Source of the DNA: Parachlamydiales bacterium | Lineage (GTDB): Bacteria > Chlamydiota > Chlamydiia > Chlamydiales > Rhabdochlamydiaceae | Assembly (NCBI GenBank): GCA_023265455.1 | Contig: JAHFTQ010000002.1 | Span: 184,760-248,759, forward strand | Direction of reading: 5' to 3' | DNA length: 64,000 bases | Part shown: one piece after another, positions 47,730 through 60,000 of the stretch | Layout: each line of letters starts with the position of its first letter | Numbering within the stretch: position 1 is the first letter of the stretch | Made by a program: the position numbers and the translations under genes | Notes under the pieces: model-generated | Seen by the model: only the letters and a program-made list of their open reading frames with translations | What the model was told of the DNA's origin: nothing | Databases searched by the model: none

Positions 47730-48527
47730 TTAGAAAATCAATCCATTCGAAATTTTTGTGAAAATAGATATTTTTTTATTTAAAAATTCTATCTCATTTT
47801 TACGCAAAAATTTCTTTATAACCCCATGCTTAACTCTATCAGGGCACTGGAAAGCCAGATAACGCATATAGCCTGCCCACCCTCCCAGATCAATGACAGC
47901 ACGACTCCATTCTGCTCGTAGAGAGCCCCACTGATAAACTCTCAAAGCAGCAAAAGAAATAAAAATGACATGGGAAATCTTTAGGATTGTAGAGAACCGA
48001 CTCTCTTTAAAACTCGTTACATAGCTGCTCACTAAACCCAGCAATGTTAAGCCCAAGCTGGCAAAAAATTGTTGCCTAGACCATGCCAAAAACTCTGCTC
48101 TAACACTTTTAATTGGAGTCTCCATGGGCTGCTCATTTCCGCTAACAGAATTTACATATTGACGAACTGTACTTGAATCAGAGTCCTTCACAAAACCCAT
48201 CCTAGGAGATGTAGAGCTTCCTTGATCGGATATGAATGAAACCACGATCTGATTATCCACAGCGAAATAACCTGTTGGCTCCTCTGATGAAGTAAAATGA
48301 GTTGAAAAAATGATGTTATTCTTGATGATAGTCTGCGGACTGTTATGTCTTGTCACATTACCAATTAAAGATGCACATCTTGTTTTATAGTATAAATTAT
48401 ACAGGTTCTCTATATCAAGCACTGCTCCCTTCAAATAACGTGTATCGACTTTAATACTTCCATTAATCTTATGCGACGCCATCCAATCCACACAAGCTCT
48501 AAGGGGATTTTGAAAAAATATAGTCAT
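47730..48527 (-). CDS. hypothetical protein with TM hairpin
   Basis: FFASLGLTLLGLVSSYV...ISHVIFISFAALRV hydrophobic pair; start ATG 48527 preferred over 48563. Confidence 0.5.
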   Translation of the reverse strand: MTIFFQNPLRACVDWMASHKINGSIKVDTRYLKGAVLDIENLYNLYYKTRCASLIGNVTRHNSPQTIIKNNIIFSTHFTSSEEPTGYFAVDNQIVVSFISDQGSSTSPRMGFVKDSDSSTVRQYVNSVSGNEQPMETPIKSVRAEFLAWSRQQFFASLGLTLLGLVSSYVTSFKESRFSTILKISHVIFISFAALRVYQWGSLRAEWSRAVIDLGGWAGYMRYLAFQCPDRVKHGVIKKFLRKNEIEFLNKKISIFTKISNGLIF

Positions 48528-48580
48528 GAGTACCTTCCAACTTGAGAAAAGAGTAACACTCAAAGAGTTTTTTTGGAAAT

Positions 48581-48615
48581 AAAAAAGCCCTAGTCAGCAA
48601 AGCTGACTAGGGCGA
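48581..48615 (-). terminator. rRNA operon terminator
   Basis: Minus strand GCCCTAGTCAGC-TTT-GCTGACTAGGGC followed by TTTTTT. Confidence 0.85.
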
Positions 48616-48623
48616 AAAAAAGA

Positions 48624-48740
48624 ACCTGGCGACAACCTACTCTACCATACTCTTGCGTACAGTACCATCGGCGATGAAGGGCTTGACTACTGAGTTCGGA
48701 ATGGGATCAGGTATTTCCCCTTCTCTATAGCCACCAGGTA
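48624..48740 (-). rRNA. rrf: 5S ribosomal RNA
   Basis: Reverse complement TACCTGGTGGCTATAGAGAAGGGGAAATACCTGATCCCATTCCGAACTCAGTAGTCAAGCC...GTCGCCAGGTT. Confidence 0.93.
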
Positions 48741-49231
48741 AAAAACATTCGGATAAGTTCAGTGATGTAAAATAGCGCTTGTAGGTTGTCATTCACAACT
48801 TTTATGATTGGCGCTTCAGCTTTTTATTATCATTGACTTGGCTCTTAAAAATAAGAGCAAAGCCGAAAATAAAAAGGAAGATCAAGTCATTCGACCGATT
48901 AGTATTGGTTAGCTCAGCGCATTACTGCGCTTACACATCCAACCTATCAACCCGGTAATCTCCCGGGGGTCTATTGGGATACTTTATCTTGAAGGAGGCT
49001 TGGCGTTTAGATGCTTTCAACGCTTATCCTTTCCGGACATAGCTACCTGGCTATGCACTTGGCAGTACAACCAGCACACCATAGGTCCGTCCACTTCGGT
49101 CCTCTCGTACTAGAAGCAGCTCTTCTCAAGTATCCTACGCCCACAACAGATAGGGACCAAACTGTCTCACGACGTTTTGAACCCAACTCGCGTACCGCTT
49201 TAATTGGCGAACAGCCAAACCCTTGGGACCT

Positions 49232-49632
49232 CTAACCGTTTTCCGACATTACTATCGGTGCCAGACTATTCCTTCACCATATTCTCGATTGTTACCAACC
49301 GGAAGTTAGGTGCGAGCCGTGTGATAGATAATTTTTTCAATCGTTCTATCTCACATTGCCGCTGAAACAGCAATGCTCAGTCGTTAGGGGAGGCAACCTT
49401 CTTGGACCGTTACCGCAGTGTTCTTACGTCGGTTTTCAGACCTGACGTTTAAACGCGATAACGCATCTGCTAAATACTTATAACAATATCTAGCTTCAGA
49501 AGATTCCTTTCCCACGGCGTTAACCTTTTTATTCAAAAGGCCTTCACCGTTTTGAGCTCGTTTATTACTCTAGAGTTTCCTCTAGAGAGAGAAGTTTTGA
49601 ATGGATCTCATAAAATGAGACCCTCCTTGTTT
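49232..49632 (-). other. ORF-less group I intron-like insertion in the H91 region of 23S (splice sites provisional)
   Basis: Minus strand: P3 GCUCA/UGAGC, P4 CGGUG/CGCCG, P5 CCUUUU/AAAAGG, R-like CCUAACGACUGAGC, P8 CAUUGCUG/CAGCGGCAAUG, S-like AAGGAAUAGUCUGG, P9-like CCGAU/GUCGG; ends in G. Confidence 0.7.
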
Positions 49633-49704
49633 TCTCCAGCCCCAGGATGCGATGAGTCGACATCGAGGTGCCAAACCGCCACGTCGATATGAACTCTTGG
49701 TGGC

Positions 49705-49741
<37 letters not shown>

Positions 49742-49768
49742 AAGCGACGGCGATTCCACTTTCTACCG

Positions 49769-49800
<32 letters not shown>

Positions 49801-50193
49801 TGACTTGTTGGTCTCGCAGTTAACCTCTCTTATATCTTTACACTCAACTCGTGATTGCCAACCACGATGAGAGAAGCTTTGGACTCCTCCGTTACTTTTT
49901 GGGAGGATACCGCCCCAGTCAAACTACCCGTCTGACACTGTCCATCTCCCGGATTCACGGGAAAGATGTTAGAATTCCGACTCTTCAAGACTGGTATTTC
50001 ACGGTTGACTCCAGTAGCCCTAACGAGCCACCTTCGAAGTCTCCCAGCTATTCTACACATGAAAAGTCAGAAGCCAATATCAGAGTATAGTAAAGGTTCA
50101 CGGGGTCTTTCCGTCTTGTTGCGGGTAAACAGCATCTTCACTGCTACTACAATTTCACCGAGTCTCCCGTTGAGACAGTGCCCAGATCGTTAG

Positions 50194-50244
<51 letters not shown>

Positions 50245-50919
50245 CATTTTTGTTAGCTACCTATCGCTAGGTAGATCGGACCATATCATATCCTTACGAT
50301 CAGATGATCGGGGATTCCGGCGTATGGTCTCTGAGGATTCGTTCAATAACTTCTTGCAAAGAACGTTTTCTTTCTTTTCCTTTGGAATAAGGATTCATTT
50401 GATACGCTAAGGTAAACAAACGAATTAATCCTTCTTGAGTGCGATGCTCTTGTCTTTCTTCCATCGCTACTACAATCTCTCTAAACCTTTCAAAAGTTTC
50501 CCATTTCGCTGAGAAGATCATATACTTCTCAAAAAATGGTATCACTTTTTCATACAGCGAACGTCTTGATGTAATCGAATACACCATTACATTCTCGCTG
50601 CCATGTTTAGGGAAAATTCTTCCAGTTCCGAAAACATCTTGAGCAAGCTCCAAGTGCTTAATACCAGCCTTATGTTGATAGAGAAAGAACTCAGGATCTA
50701 GAAGCAAACCGTACTTTGTAGTAGGGTGTTCCTTGATAGACACTGTTACTGATCCTTCTCCTTCAATAAAACCAGCTAAATAGTATTTTAGCTCTTGGGT
50801 TATTGCACGTCTTTCCTGCTGATTGACTGCAGTCATAGATTGTTACCTCCTCGGTACCATGACATTCTCCAGTTGTTCCAGCATATAGCCAGATTTTAAA
50901 ACGGCCATATAAGGATTTA
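50245..50919 (-). other. group I intron in 23S at about E. coli position 1931
   Basis: Exons GTAACTATAACGGT | CCTAAGGTAGCGAAATTCC; P1 AACGGU pairs with IGS GCCGUU (U.G at the splice site); P7 GACCAUA/UAUGGUC; terminal G. Confidence 0.93.
50300..50836 (-). CDS. LAGLIDADG homing endonuclease within the 23S intron
   Basis: YLAGFIEGEGSVTVSIKEHP motif; AGGAGGT SD; wholly inside the intron. Confidence 0.92.
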   Translation of the reverse strand: MTAVNQQERRAITQELKYYLAGFIEGEGSVTVSIKEHPTTKYGLLLDPEFFLYQHKAGIKHLELAQDVFGTGRIFPKHGSENVMVYSITSRRSLYEKVIPFFEKYMIFSAKWETFERFREIVVAMEERQEHRTQEGLIRLFTLAYQMNPYSKGKERKRSLQEVIERILRDHTPESPII

Positions 50920-53176
50920 ACCGTTATAGTTACGGCCGCCATTCACCAGGGCTTAAATTCGGCGCTTTGCCTTGCGGCTAACGCCTCCTTTTGACCTTTT
51001 GGCATTGGGCAGGCATCACACCATATACTTCCTCTTAGACGAGTTTGCATAGTGCTGTGTTTTTGTTAAACAGTCGCCTGGGCCATTTCTCTTCGACCTC
51101 CTTTCGCTTCTCGACGCGAAGTCGATGACGAAAGAAGGCCCCTCTTCTCCCGAAGTTACGAGGGTAATTTGCAGAGTTCCTTAACGAGAGTTATCTCGCG
51201 CGCCTGAGAATATTCATCCTAATCACCTGTGACGGTTTTGGTACGGTCGCCTTCGAAAACTAGGGGCTATTTCTTGAAAGTGTCGCGCTACATCATCGGT
51301 TCCTCGTGAGATTCCCCTTGTCCAAGACCGAGTTTTATACCACCGGATTTACCTGGTGGCCCACCCCATCTCGAAACGGACATCCAATAGTCCGCATGCT
51401 TAACTTACTTTGTCACCCCGTCGTATCATCTACGGCGGCGCAGGAATATTTAACCTGCTTCCCATCACCTACGCGTTTCCGCCTTGGCTTAGGGACCGGC
51501 TAACCCAGGGAAGACGAGCTTTACCCTGGAAACCTTGATTTTTCGGCGAGAAAGATTTTCACTTTCTTTATCGTTTACTCATGCCATGCATTATCACTAG
51601 TATGCGCTCCAACGCTCCTCACGGTACATCTTCATTGCACATACTACGCTTCTCCTACCACGTGCTATTGCTAGCACATCCGCGATTTCGGCTCTATGCT
51701 TCGAGTCCCGAATATTATAGGCGCGAAGTCTCTCGATTGGTGAGCTGTTACGCACTCTTTAAATGATGGCTGCCTCTAAGCCAACATCCCAACTGTCTTT
51801 GAAACTTCACTTCCTTTCTCACTTAGCATAGAATTTGGGGCCTTAATCAGCGATCTGGGCTGTTCCCCTTTTGACTATGAAGCTTATCCCCCACAGTCTA
51901 TCTCCCGGCAAAATTCCTGGTATTCGGAGTTTGATTCCCGTCGGTAAGGCTTGCGCCTCCCTAATGAATTCAGTGCTCTACCCCCAAGAATGTCATGCCG
52001 AGGCTAACCCTAAAGTTATTTCGGAGAGAACAAGATATCTCCAAGTTTGATTAGCCTTTCACCCCTATCCACAGTTCATCCAAAACTTTTTCAACAGTTA
52101 CTAGTTCGGACCTCCACAGGGTATTACCCCTGCTTCATCCTGACCATGGATAGATCACTTGGTTTCGTGTCTGCATCAAATGACTAAATCGTGCTATTAA
52201 CACTCGCTTTCGCTTCGGCTCCAGAACGTTTTCAGTCCCTTAACCTCGCCATTTAACGCAACTCGCTGGCTCATCATGCAAAAGGCACGCCGTCAGCCAT
52301 TCCCACAAAGTGGGCATAGGCCTTCGACCGTTTGTAAGCTGTTGGTTTCAGGTTCTATTTCACTCCCCTAACAGGGGTTCTTTTCACCTTTCCCTCGCGG
52401 TACTGGTTCACTATCGGTCATCGACGAGTATTTAGCCTTGGAGGGTGGTCCCCCCAGATTCAGACCGGATTTCCCGTGGCCGGTCATACTCAGGTACTCA
52501 TCGCGCCTTCTTATCTTTTCGCTCACGGGGCTATCACCCTGTTTCACTCATCTTCCCAGATGATTAAGCTAAGACTTGAAATACGCATGTGATGAGCCCT
52601 ACAACCCCGAGAATACGAAATTCTCGGTTTGGGCTATTCCCACTTCGCTCGCCGCTACTATGGGAATCTCTTATAGATTTCTTTTCCTCTGCCTACTGAG
52701 ATGTGTCACTTCGGCAGGTATTGCTTTGCTACCCTATGAATTCGGGCAGCAATTGTGGGACATTACTCCCACTGGGTTCCCCCATTCGGAAATCTCCGGG
52801 TCAAAGCTTCTTTCCAGCTCGCCGGAGCTTATCGCAGGTTTGCGCGTCCTTCATCGCCTGTCGATACCAAGGCATCCACCAACAGCTCTTAGCAACTTGA
52901 TCAAAAATCTTTAGCTGCTAATTCGCCGTAAAATAAAAAATATTGTGAATTATTCCTCAAGCGCTAATTTACATCAGTGAAAATTGCGCATTGATTTAAT
53001 TGAATACTTAAAATTTAATTAAAACTTACTTTACTTATCCGAACTTTTCAAGATAACAAACCGTGTTTCCACGATTTCTCTTGCTGTTAAACAAGAGAAG
53101 AGAAGCGATGATACAAGATATAACAAGCTTGCTCAACCTAATGGTGTCGACGGAGGGTCGACTACCATATTGTCCT

Positions 53177-54727
<1,551 letters not shown>

Positions 54728-54812
54728 AATTGAGAATTTAATTTTGTATAAAAATTCTAAAAAATTGTTAAAAGGCATTTGGAATGATAAATCATTCCAA
54801 ACGCACAAGCTT

Positions 54813-54818
54813 ATTATA
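54813..54818 (-). promoter_or_regulatory. candidate rRNA operon -10 box
   Basis: TATAAT on the minus strand upstream of 16S (CAAGCAATATAATAAGC); -35 not convincing. Confidence 0.35.
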
Positions 54819-55050
54819 TTGCTTGCACATCGCTTCTCTTGACTTGTCTAAACAGCATTTGCAGCTTTACCGCTGCATTTTCACCCAACATTGCATTTGA
54901 GGAAGCCATGAACATACTAAAGGCCAGGATTTTTCCGCAACATCTTTTCATTTAAAATTAATTTTACTATTTAAAATAACCTCCCAAAATACCGCTTTAC
55001 TCATAGGAGAAATTGGCATAAAATCGTTTTTCGAAACTTCGGAGAAAAAT

Positions 55051-56322
55051 ATGTCAATGAACCCTGTTAGACACACAGAAATTCCTGGTCCGACCCCACC
55101 AAATACGGCCCCAGTTCTTCCCCTAGCTCCTACTCCCTCTGAATGGACGTCCAGCTCTATGAGCTCTTCAGGTGGGGATAGCCCCTCCTTATGGGGGAGA
55201 TGTATCGCTTGGATTCAAAATATTTGCCTATGGTTTTATAACCTATTTTTTAGCCCAAAAGCTAGCCCTCCGAAACAGGAACATCCCCCGGCAGCCCCCG
55301 TTTCAGACCAACCCCTAGCTACAGATAACCCCGTACAGTCTGGGCAAGAACAGCCTCCTTTGCAATTAATAACTCCTAGCGCAGACATCAACAAAATTAA
55401 ACCATCGAACACCATGGCCTCATTTACTCCTGGGGAACGCATGCAAAGAGCCGAACTCGATGAATTTATAGAGAACTTCAATAGAACCATTATCAAAGGA
55501 AGTTTTCGCCTGCTTACTTCTGGTTCCTATGTTGGGGCAGACCGAAAATATCGCTTCGGAGAAACGATTCGCCTCGTGAATGGCGCTGCACTGAAAGTTG
55601 ATCCTCTAGACTGTTATTGTGACAGTGCGATCAGCACCAAATCTACAAATTCTACTCTAGAACTTCCTTCTTGCCTTTTTTCTCAGGCAAGACATGGAAA
55701 TCAAGTCATCTTTATTCAAGAGGAACAGCTCTTTCTTTTAGATAATGTAGATCGTTCCCTGGACACAAAATTGAGAGCCAGTGCCCAAAAGGCTAGCGAA
55801 TCAATGGCTGTCGTCAGATATGATAAGGATATTCCAGACGATTACTTTGTCTGGGGACGTCCTGATAGCGGTGGGGGACCGCTTAAGACGATTCTCTCTC
55901 CTTCGACAAAGCGTATTCAGCTAGATATTCCGGGGACTATCTCTCTCGATTTTTCAGAATTATCAGTATTACCTTCCTTTCAAACACCCCAAATGCGTTC
56001 CTCGCTGTGGAAAAAAGATGAAGAACGGCTTTTTTTTCTGGAAATCCTCGCGTGGGGACAACCAACTATTTTACTCGATGGACGTCGGCTGATGGTACTG
56101 ATTGACTCATCGAAAACCTTCGAAAGATCTCCCGGCATGGAAGTTTTTAACAACACGCTACCATCTTATTGGTTTGTAACAACAATGATCCCTTTCGAAG
56201 AAAATAGGTTGGATCTTAAAAGCATCACCGCCACCTTCAGCAACAGGGGCCTCATCATCCAAATTCCTATCCTGAAAAAGCCAGATACACTCCCATCCCT
56301 GCAAGATATCCCACAAGAGTAG
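55051..56322 (+). CDS. hypothetical protein, Pro-rich with short hydrophobic segment
   Basis: GRCIAWIQNICLWFYNLFFSP hydrophobic stretch after Pro/Ser-rich N-terminus; long ORF in convergent overlap with nhaD. Confidence 0.55.
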   Translation: MSMNPVRHTEIPGPTPPNTAPVLPLAPTPSEWTSSSMSSSGGDSPSLWGRCIAWIQNICLWFYNLFFSPKASPPKQEHPPAAPVSDQPLATDNPVQSGQEQPPLQLITPSADINKIKPSNTMASFTPGERMQRAELDEFIENFNRTIIKGSFRLLTSGSYVGADRKYRFGETIRLVNGAALKVDPLDCYCDSAISTKSTNSTLELPSCLFSQARHGNQVIFIQEEQLFLLDNVDRSLDTKLRASAQKASESMAVVRYDKDIPDDYFVWGRPDSGGGPLKTILSPSTKRIQLDIPGTISLDFSELSVLPSFQTPQMRSSLWKKDEERLFFLEILAWGQPTILLDGRRLMVLIDSSKTFERSPGMEVFNNTLPSYWFVTTMIPFEENRLDLKSITATFSNRGLIIQIPILKKPDTLPSLQDIPQE

Positions 56323-57529
56323 GAACTGTGACTTTTTTCATGTAAGAGATGAAATCGATCTTTTCGATCCCCATGAGAGCTACGCCAGCAGTAGAGCCGA
56401 TGATCAGCAGACTACCTCCTGTTCCGGCAGCATAAGCGATCATGTGCCAAAGGGTATGATCTGTGGGGAACTGCTCCAGAGGATACATCCCCATGGTCGC
56501 GGCAACGAGGGGAACGTTGTCAATGATAGCTGAGAGGACTCCAATGAGTGTTGCGATCATCGGCAAACTCTGGATCTTTTCGCCCACCCAGACTGCTAAA
56601 TCATTTAAGAGATGAGCCGATTCTAAGGCACCGACACAAAGGAGGATACCTAAAAAGAATAACACGCTGGAAATATCGACTTTGGCAAGGATGTGCGGGA
56701 CTCTTAGATGACGTCTTTCTTCGGTCGGGTGCAGTCCATCGGTGAGAAGCCATAGGAGGGAAAGGCTAATCAAAATTCCCATGAAAGGAGGCAGCCCTGT
56801 CACAGCCTTGAAAATAGGCACTGAAACGAGGGAAGCCACCCCCAGCAAAAGAACAATACGCGCTCCAGGCTCTTCCTTGCGCTCAATCGTCTTTTCAAGG
56901 GCGGGTAGTTTTCCTCTAACACGAAAGGTGAAATAGAGGAGAGGAACAAGCAAAGAAATTAAGCTAGGAGTAAAAAGCGCCTTCATGACGGATAAAGAAG
57001 AGATTTGCCCGTCGATCCATAGCATAGTCGTGGTGACATCGCCAATAGGGGTCCAGGCACCTCCTGCGTTGGCCGCAACCACCACGAGGCAACAGAGCAA
57101 AAATCGATCTTTAGGAGTTGGAATCATCTTTCTTAAGAGAGAAATCATCAAAATCGTCGTCGTTAAGTTATCGAGGATGCCCGATAGAAAAAATGCAATG
57201 AATGAAATCAGCCAAAGCATCTTGCGTTGTGATGTTGTCCGAATCGCATCTGTGATGACTTTGAATCCTTGATGAGCGTCAATGAGCTCAACAATGACCA
57301 TCGCACCTAGTAAAAAGAAAACAACCTGAGCGACAGCTGCGACATGCTCTTTGAGACTAGACATATTGAGAGCCATTTCCGTGGGACTGCCCACAAAAAA
57401 TACGGCCCAACAGCTGACTGCCATGAAAAGAGCAACAGCTGATTTGTTAACTTTAAGAAGGTGCTCAAAAATGATTGCTAAATACCCAATGGCGAAAATG
57501 ACTAAGATCAGAATATAAGATATGTCCAT
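56267..57529 (-). CDS. nhaD: Na+/H+ antiporter NhaD family
   Basis: SGILDNLTTTILMISLLRKM, VAANAGGAWTPIGDVTTTMLW, SAIIDNVPLVAATMGMY. Confidence 0.9.
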   Translation of the reverse strand: MDISYILILVIFAIGYLAIIFEHLLKVNKSAVALFMAVSCWAVFFVGSPTEMALNMSSLKEHVAAVAQVVFFLLGAMVIVELIDAHQGFKVITDAIRTTSQRKMLWLISFIAFFLSGILDNLTTTILMISLLRKMIPTPKDRFLLCCLVVVAANAGGAWTPIGDVTTTMLWIDGQISSLSVMKALFTPSLISLLVPLLYFTFRVRGKLPALEKTIERKEEPGARIVLLLGVASLVSVPIFKAVTGLPPFMGILISLSLLWLLTDGLHPTEERRHLRVPHILAKVDISSVLFFLGILLCVGALESAHLLNDLAVWVGEKIQSLPMIATLIGVLSAIIDNVPLVAATMGMYPLEQFPTDHTLWHMIAYAAGTGGSLLIIGSTAGVALMGIEKIDFISYMKKVTVPTLVGYLAGMGVYLAFSG

Positions 57530-58488
57530 TAAAAAATTCCCTTGTTAACGATATCGTGCATGCGAACGAGTCCTACTAAGCGCCCTTCTTCCAAAACAGG
57601 TAAAGCTGTGATCCATCTTTTGGGCTCTCTTCTCATCCGTTTGAGCGCTTCCCATGCGAGTTCATCCCGCGTCGTCGATAGAGGGGAGCTGTTCATCAGA
57701 TCCCCTACGGTTTTTTGCATCACATCGGAGCCCAGAACCTGGAGAGATCTTCTGAGATCTCCATCGGTGTAGATCCCCTGAAGATGCCCTAGATCGTCAA
57801 TAGCGAGAATGCAACCCAGACGCTTATTTGAAAATTCTTCTAGGATATCTTGCAATTTTTCCGCAGGAGAACAGAGGGGAAGTTCTTCTTTTTTCACCAT
57901 GATGTCTTCAACTTTGATGGTGGCTTTCTTGCCGATGGTCCCTGAGGGATGGTTTTCCCCATAGGCAGCCAGGGTAAATCCTTTGCTTTTCATGAGGGCA
58001 ATGGCAAGGACGTCACCAAAGAGCAGCTGAACTTCCGTGGAAATCGTGGGCGCTAGATCAAAGGGACATAGCTCCTTTTCGACGGGAAGCACCATGACAG
58101 CATCCGCATGAAGGGCTAAACGGCTTTGTGGATTGGAGACCAGTGCAATGATCTTAGCGCCTCGTTTCTGAAGGAAAGGGATCATGCTCAGCAGCTCTTC
58201 AGACTCTCCACTTTTGCTTAAGAAAATGACGGTATCGTCTTGTGAAATAATGCCCATATCTCCATGGAGAGCATTCGTCGGTGGAAGGTAAAGAGCTTTG
58301 GTTCCTGTCGACACAAAGGTCATCGCGATTTTCTCAGCGATAATTCCACTTTTGCCAACGCCTGTTAAAATTAATAAACCTCTAGTTTGCAAACAGAGGT
58401 CTAAAACGGCCTGAGTTTGAGCGACATCCACTTGTTGGAAATAATATTCAAGGTGGCGCTGCTGATCTTTAAATAAATTTCTTAACAT
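57529..58488 (-). CDS. kdsD: arabinose-5-phosphate isomerase (KdsD/KpsF, SIS + CBS)
   Basis: TGVGKSGIIAEKIAMTFVSTGTKALYLPPTNALHGDMG; two CBS domains. Confidence 0.92.
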   Translation of the reverse strand: MLRNLFKDQQRHLEYYFQQVDVAQTQAVLDLCLQTRGLLILTGVGKSGIIAEKIAMTFVSTGTKALYLPPTNALHGDMGIISQDDTVIFLSKSGESEELLSMIPFLQKRGAKIIALVSNPQSRLALHADAVMVLPVEKELCPFDLAPTISTEVQLLFGDVLAIALMKSKGFTLAAYGENHPSGTIGKKATIKVEDIMVKKEELPLCSPAEKLQDILEEFSNKRLGCILAIDDLGHLQGIYTDGDLRRSLQVLGSDVMQKTVGDLMNSSPLSTTRDELAWEALKRMRREPKRWITALPVLEEGRLVGLVRMHDIVNKGIF

Positions 58489-58569
58489 GTTTATTCCTGA
58501 ACTAAGGATGATAGGTTATTGGCTTTTTTGCTAGAAGAGGATAATGTCAAAAAAAGAGGGAAACCACTT

Positions 58570-60000
58570 ATGCATAAAATTACGGTAGCGGAAGGGGATG
58601 GAATTGGACCTGAGATCATGGCAGCGACTCTGCATGTCCTGAAAGAGGCAGGGGCTCCACTCGATATTCAGAAAGTGGAAATTGGAGAAAAGGTTTACCA
58701 GCGAGGCGCTCCAACGGGAATCGAGGCTCATACCTGGGAAGCCATCAAGAAAAGTGAGGCTTTTCTCAAAGCTCCGATTACAACACCCCAGGGAGGAGGA
58801 TTCAAGAGCCTCAATGTCACGGTCCGGACGACTCTGGGTCTTTATGCCAATATCCGCCCTTGTATCTCGTATGCCCCTTTTGTAGAGACTAAGCACCCTA
58901 AAATGGATCTTGTCATTGTCCGTGAAAATGAAGAAGATCTTTACGCTGGCATTGAATACCGGCAAACACCCGATGTCATGGTCTCTCACAAGCTGATCAG
59001 TCGTCAAGGATCGGAAAAAATTATTCGGTACGCTTTCGAGTACGCACGCCATGCAGGCAGAAAAAAAATGTGCTGCTTTACGAAAGACAATATCATGAAA
59101 TTTTCAGACGGTCTTTTCCATAAAGTCTACGATGAGATTGCTAAAGAGTACCCCGATCTTCCCCATGAACATTGGATCGTCGATATTGGAGCGGCCAAAT
59201 TAGCAGATAGCCCTGAGATGTTCGATGTGATTGTACTGCCTAATCTCTATGGAGACATCCTCTCCGATGTGGCTGCAGAAATCTCCGGATCTGTCGGCCT
59301 TGCACCGTCAGCCAATATCGGCGACCACGGCGCGATGTTCGAAGCGATCCACGGCTCTGCCCCTCGTAGAGCTGGTCAAAATGTGGCCAACCCTTCAGGA
59401 CTGCTTTTAGCTAGCGTCATGATGATGGCATATCTTGGCGAAGCAGAACTGGCTACACGCATCCATAACGCGTGGCTCAAGACGATTGAGGACGGCATTC
59501 ACACGTACGATATTTTCAAAGACAAGACGAGCAAGCTGCTAGTAGGCACAAAAGAATTTGCAGAGGCTGTTGTAAAAAATTTAGGCAGCAGGCCGCGCCA
59601 GCTAAAATCTCCCGTCTATAAGGCGACTTCTAAGATTATTCCTTTGCTAGTTCCGCGCAAAGAAAAAATCGACAGAAAACTCGTGGGTGTTGATCTTTTC
59701 ATCTACGCAAAAGAAAAAGCCGAGGCTTTCCAGAAAAAAATCTGCGCCCTCAATCCTTCGCCACTGAAGCTCCTCATGATTACCAACAGAGGTGTGCGTG
59801 TCTGGCCCGGGGGCCATCCTGAGACATTTTGCATTGAGCAATGGCGATGCCGCTTTCTTGCTAAAGATGGAAAAACAGTTCAAGCTTCTGAGATCACCCA
59901 TCTTCTGAAACAATTCATTGAAGATGGGTACGATGTTTTCAAAACAGAAAACCTCTACACCTTCGATGGCGTCTATGGTTATACTTCAGCTGAAGGTTAA
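58570..60000 (+). CDS. icd: isocitrate dehydrogenase (with C-terminal extension)
   Basis: ITVAEGDGIGPEIM, SLNVTVRTTLGLYANIRP, VIVRENEEDLYAGIEYRQTPD, NLYGDILSDVAAEISGSVGLAPSANIG; start ATG 58570. Confidence 0.92.
   Translation: MHKITVAEGDGIGPEIMAATLHVLKEAGAPLDIQKVEIGEKVYQRGAPTGIEAHTWEAIKKSEAFLKAPITTPQGGGFKSLNVTVRTTLGLYANIRPCISYAPFVETKHPKMDLVIVRENEEDLYAGIEYRQTPDVMVSHKLISRQGSEKIIRYAFEYARHAGRKKMCCFTKDNIMKFSDGLFHKVYDEIAKEYPDLPHEHWIVDIGAAKLADSPEMFDVIVLPNLYGDILSDVAAEISGSVGLAPSANIGDHGAMFEAIHGSAPRRAGQNVANPSGLLLASVMMMAYLGEAELATRIHNAWLKTIEDGIHTYDIFKDKTSKLLVGTKEFAEAVVKNLGSRPRQLKSPVYKATSKIIPLLVPRKEKIDRKLVGVDLFIYAKEKAEAFQKKICALNPSPLKLLMITNRGVRVWPGGHPETFCIEQWRCRFLAKDGKTVQASEITHLLKQFIEDGYDVFKTENLYTFDGVYGYTSAEG

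Noticed and set aside
52906-53176. tRNA gene in the 16S-23S spacer
   Set aside because: No cloverleaf or T-loop GTTCRA motif could be found in the AT-rich spacer.
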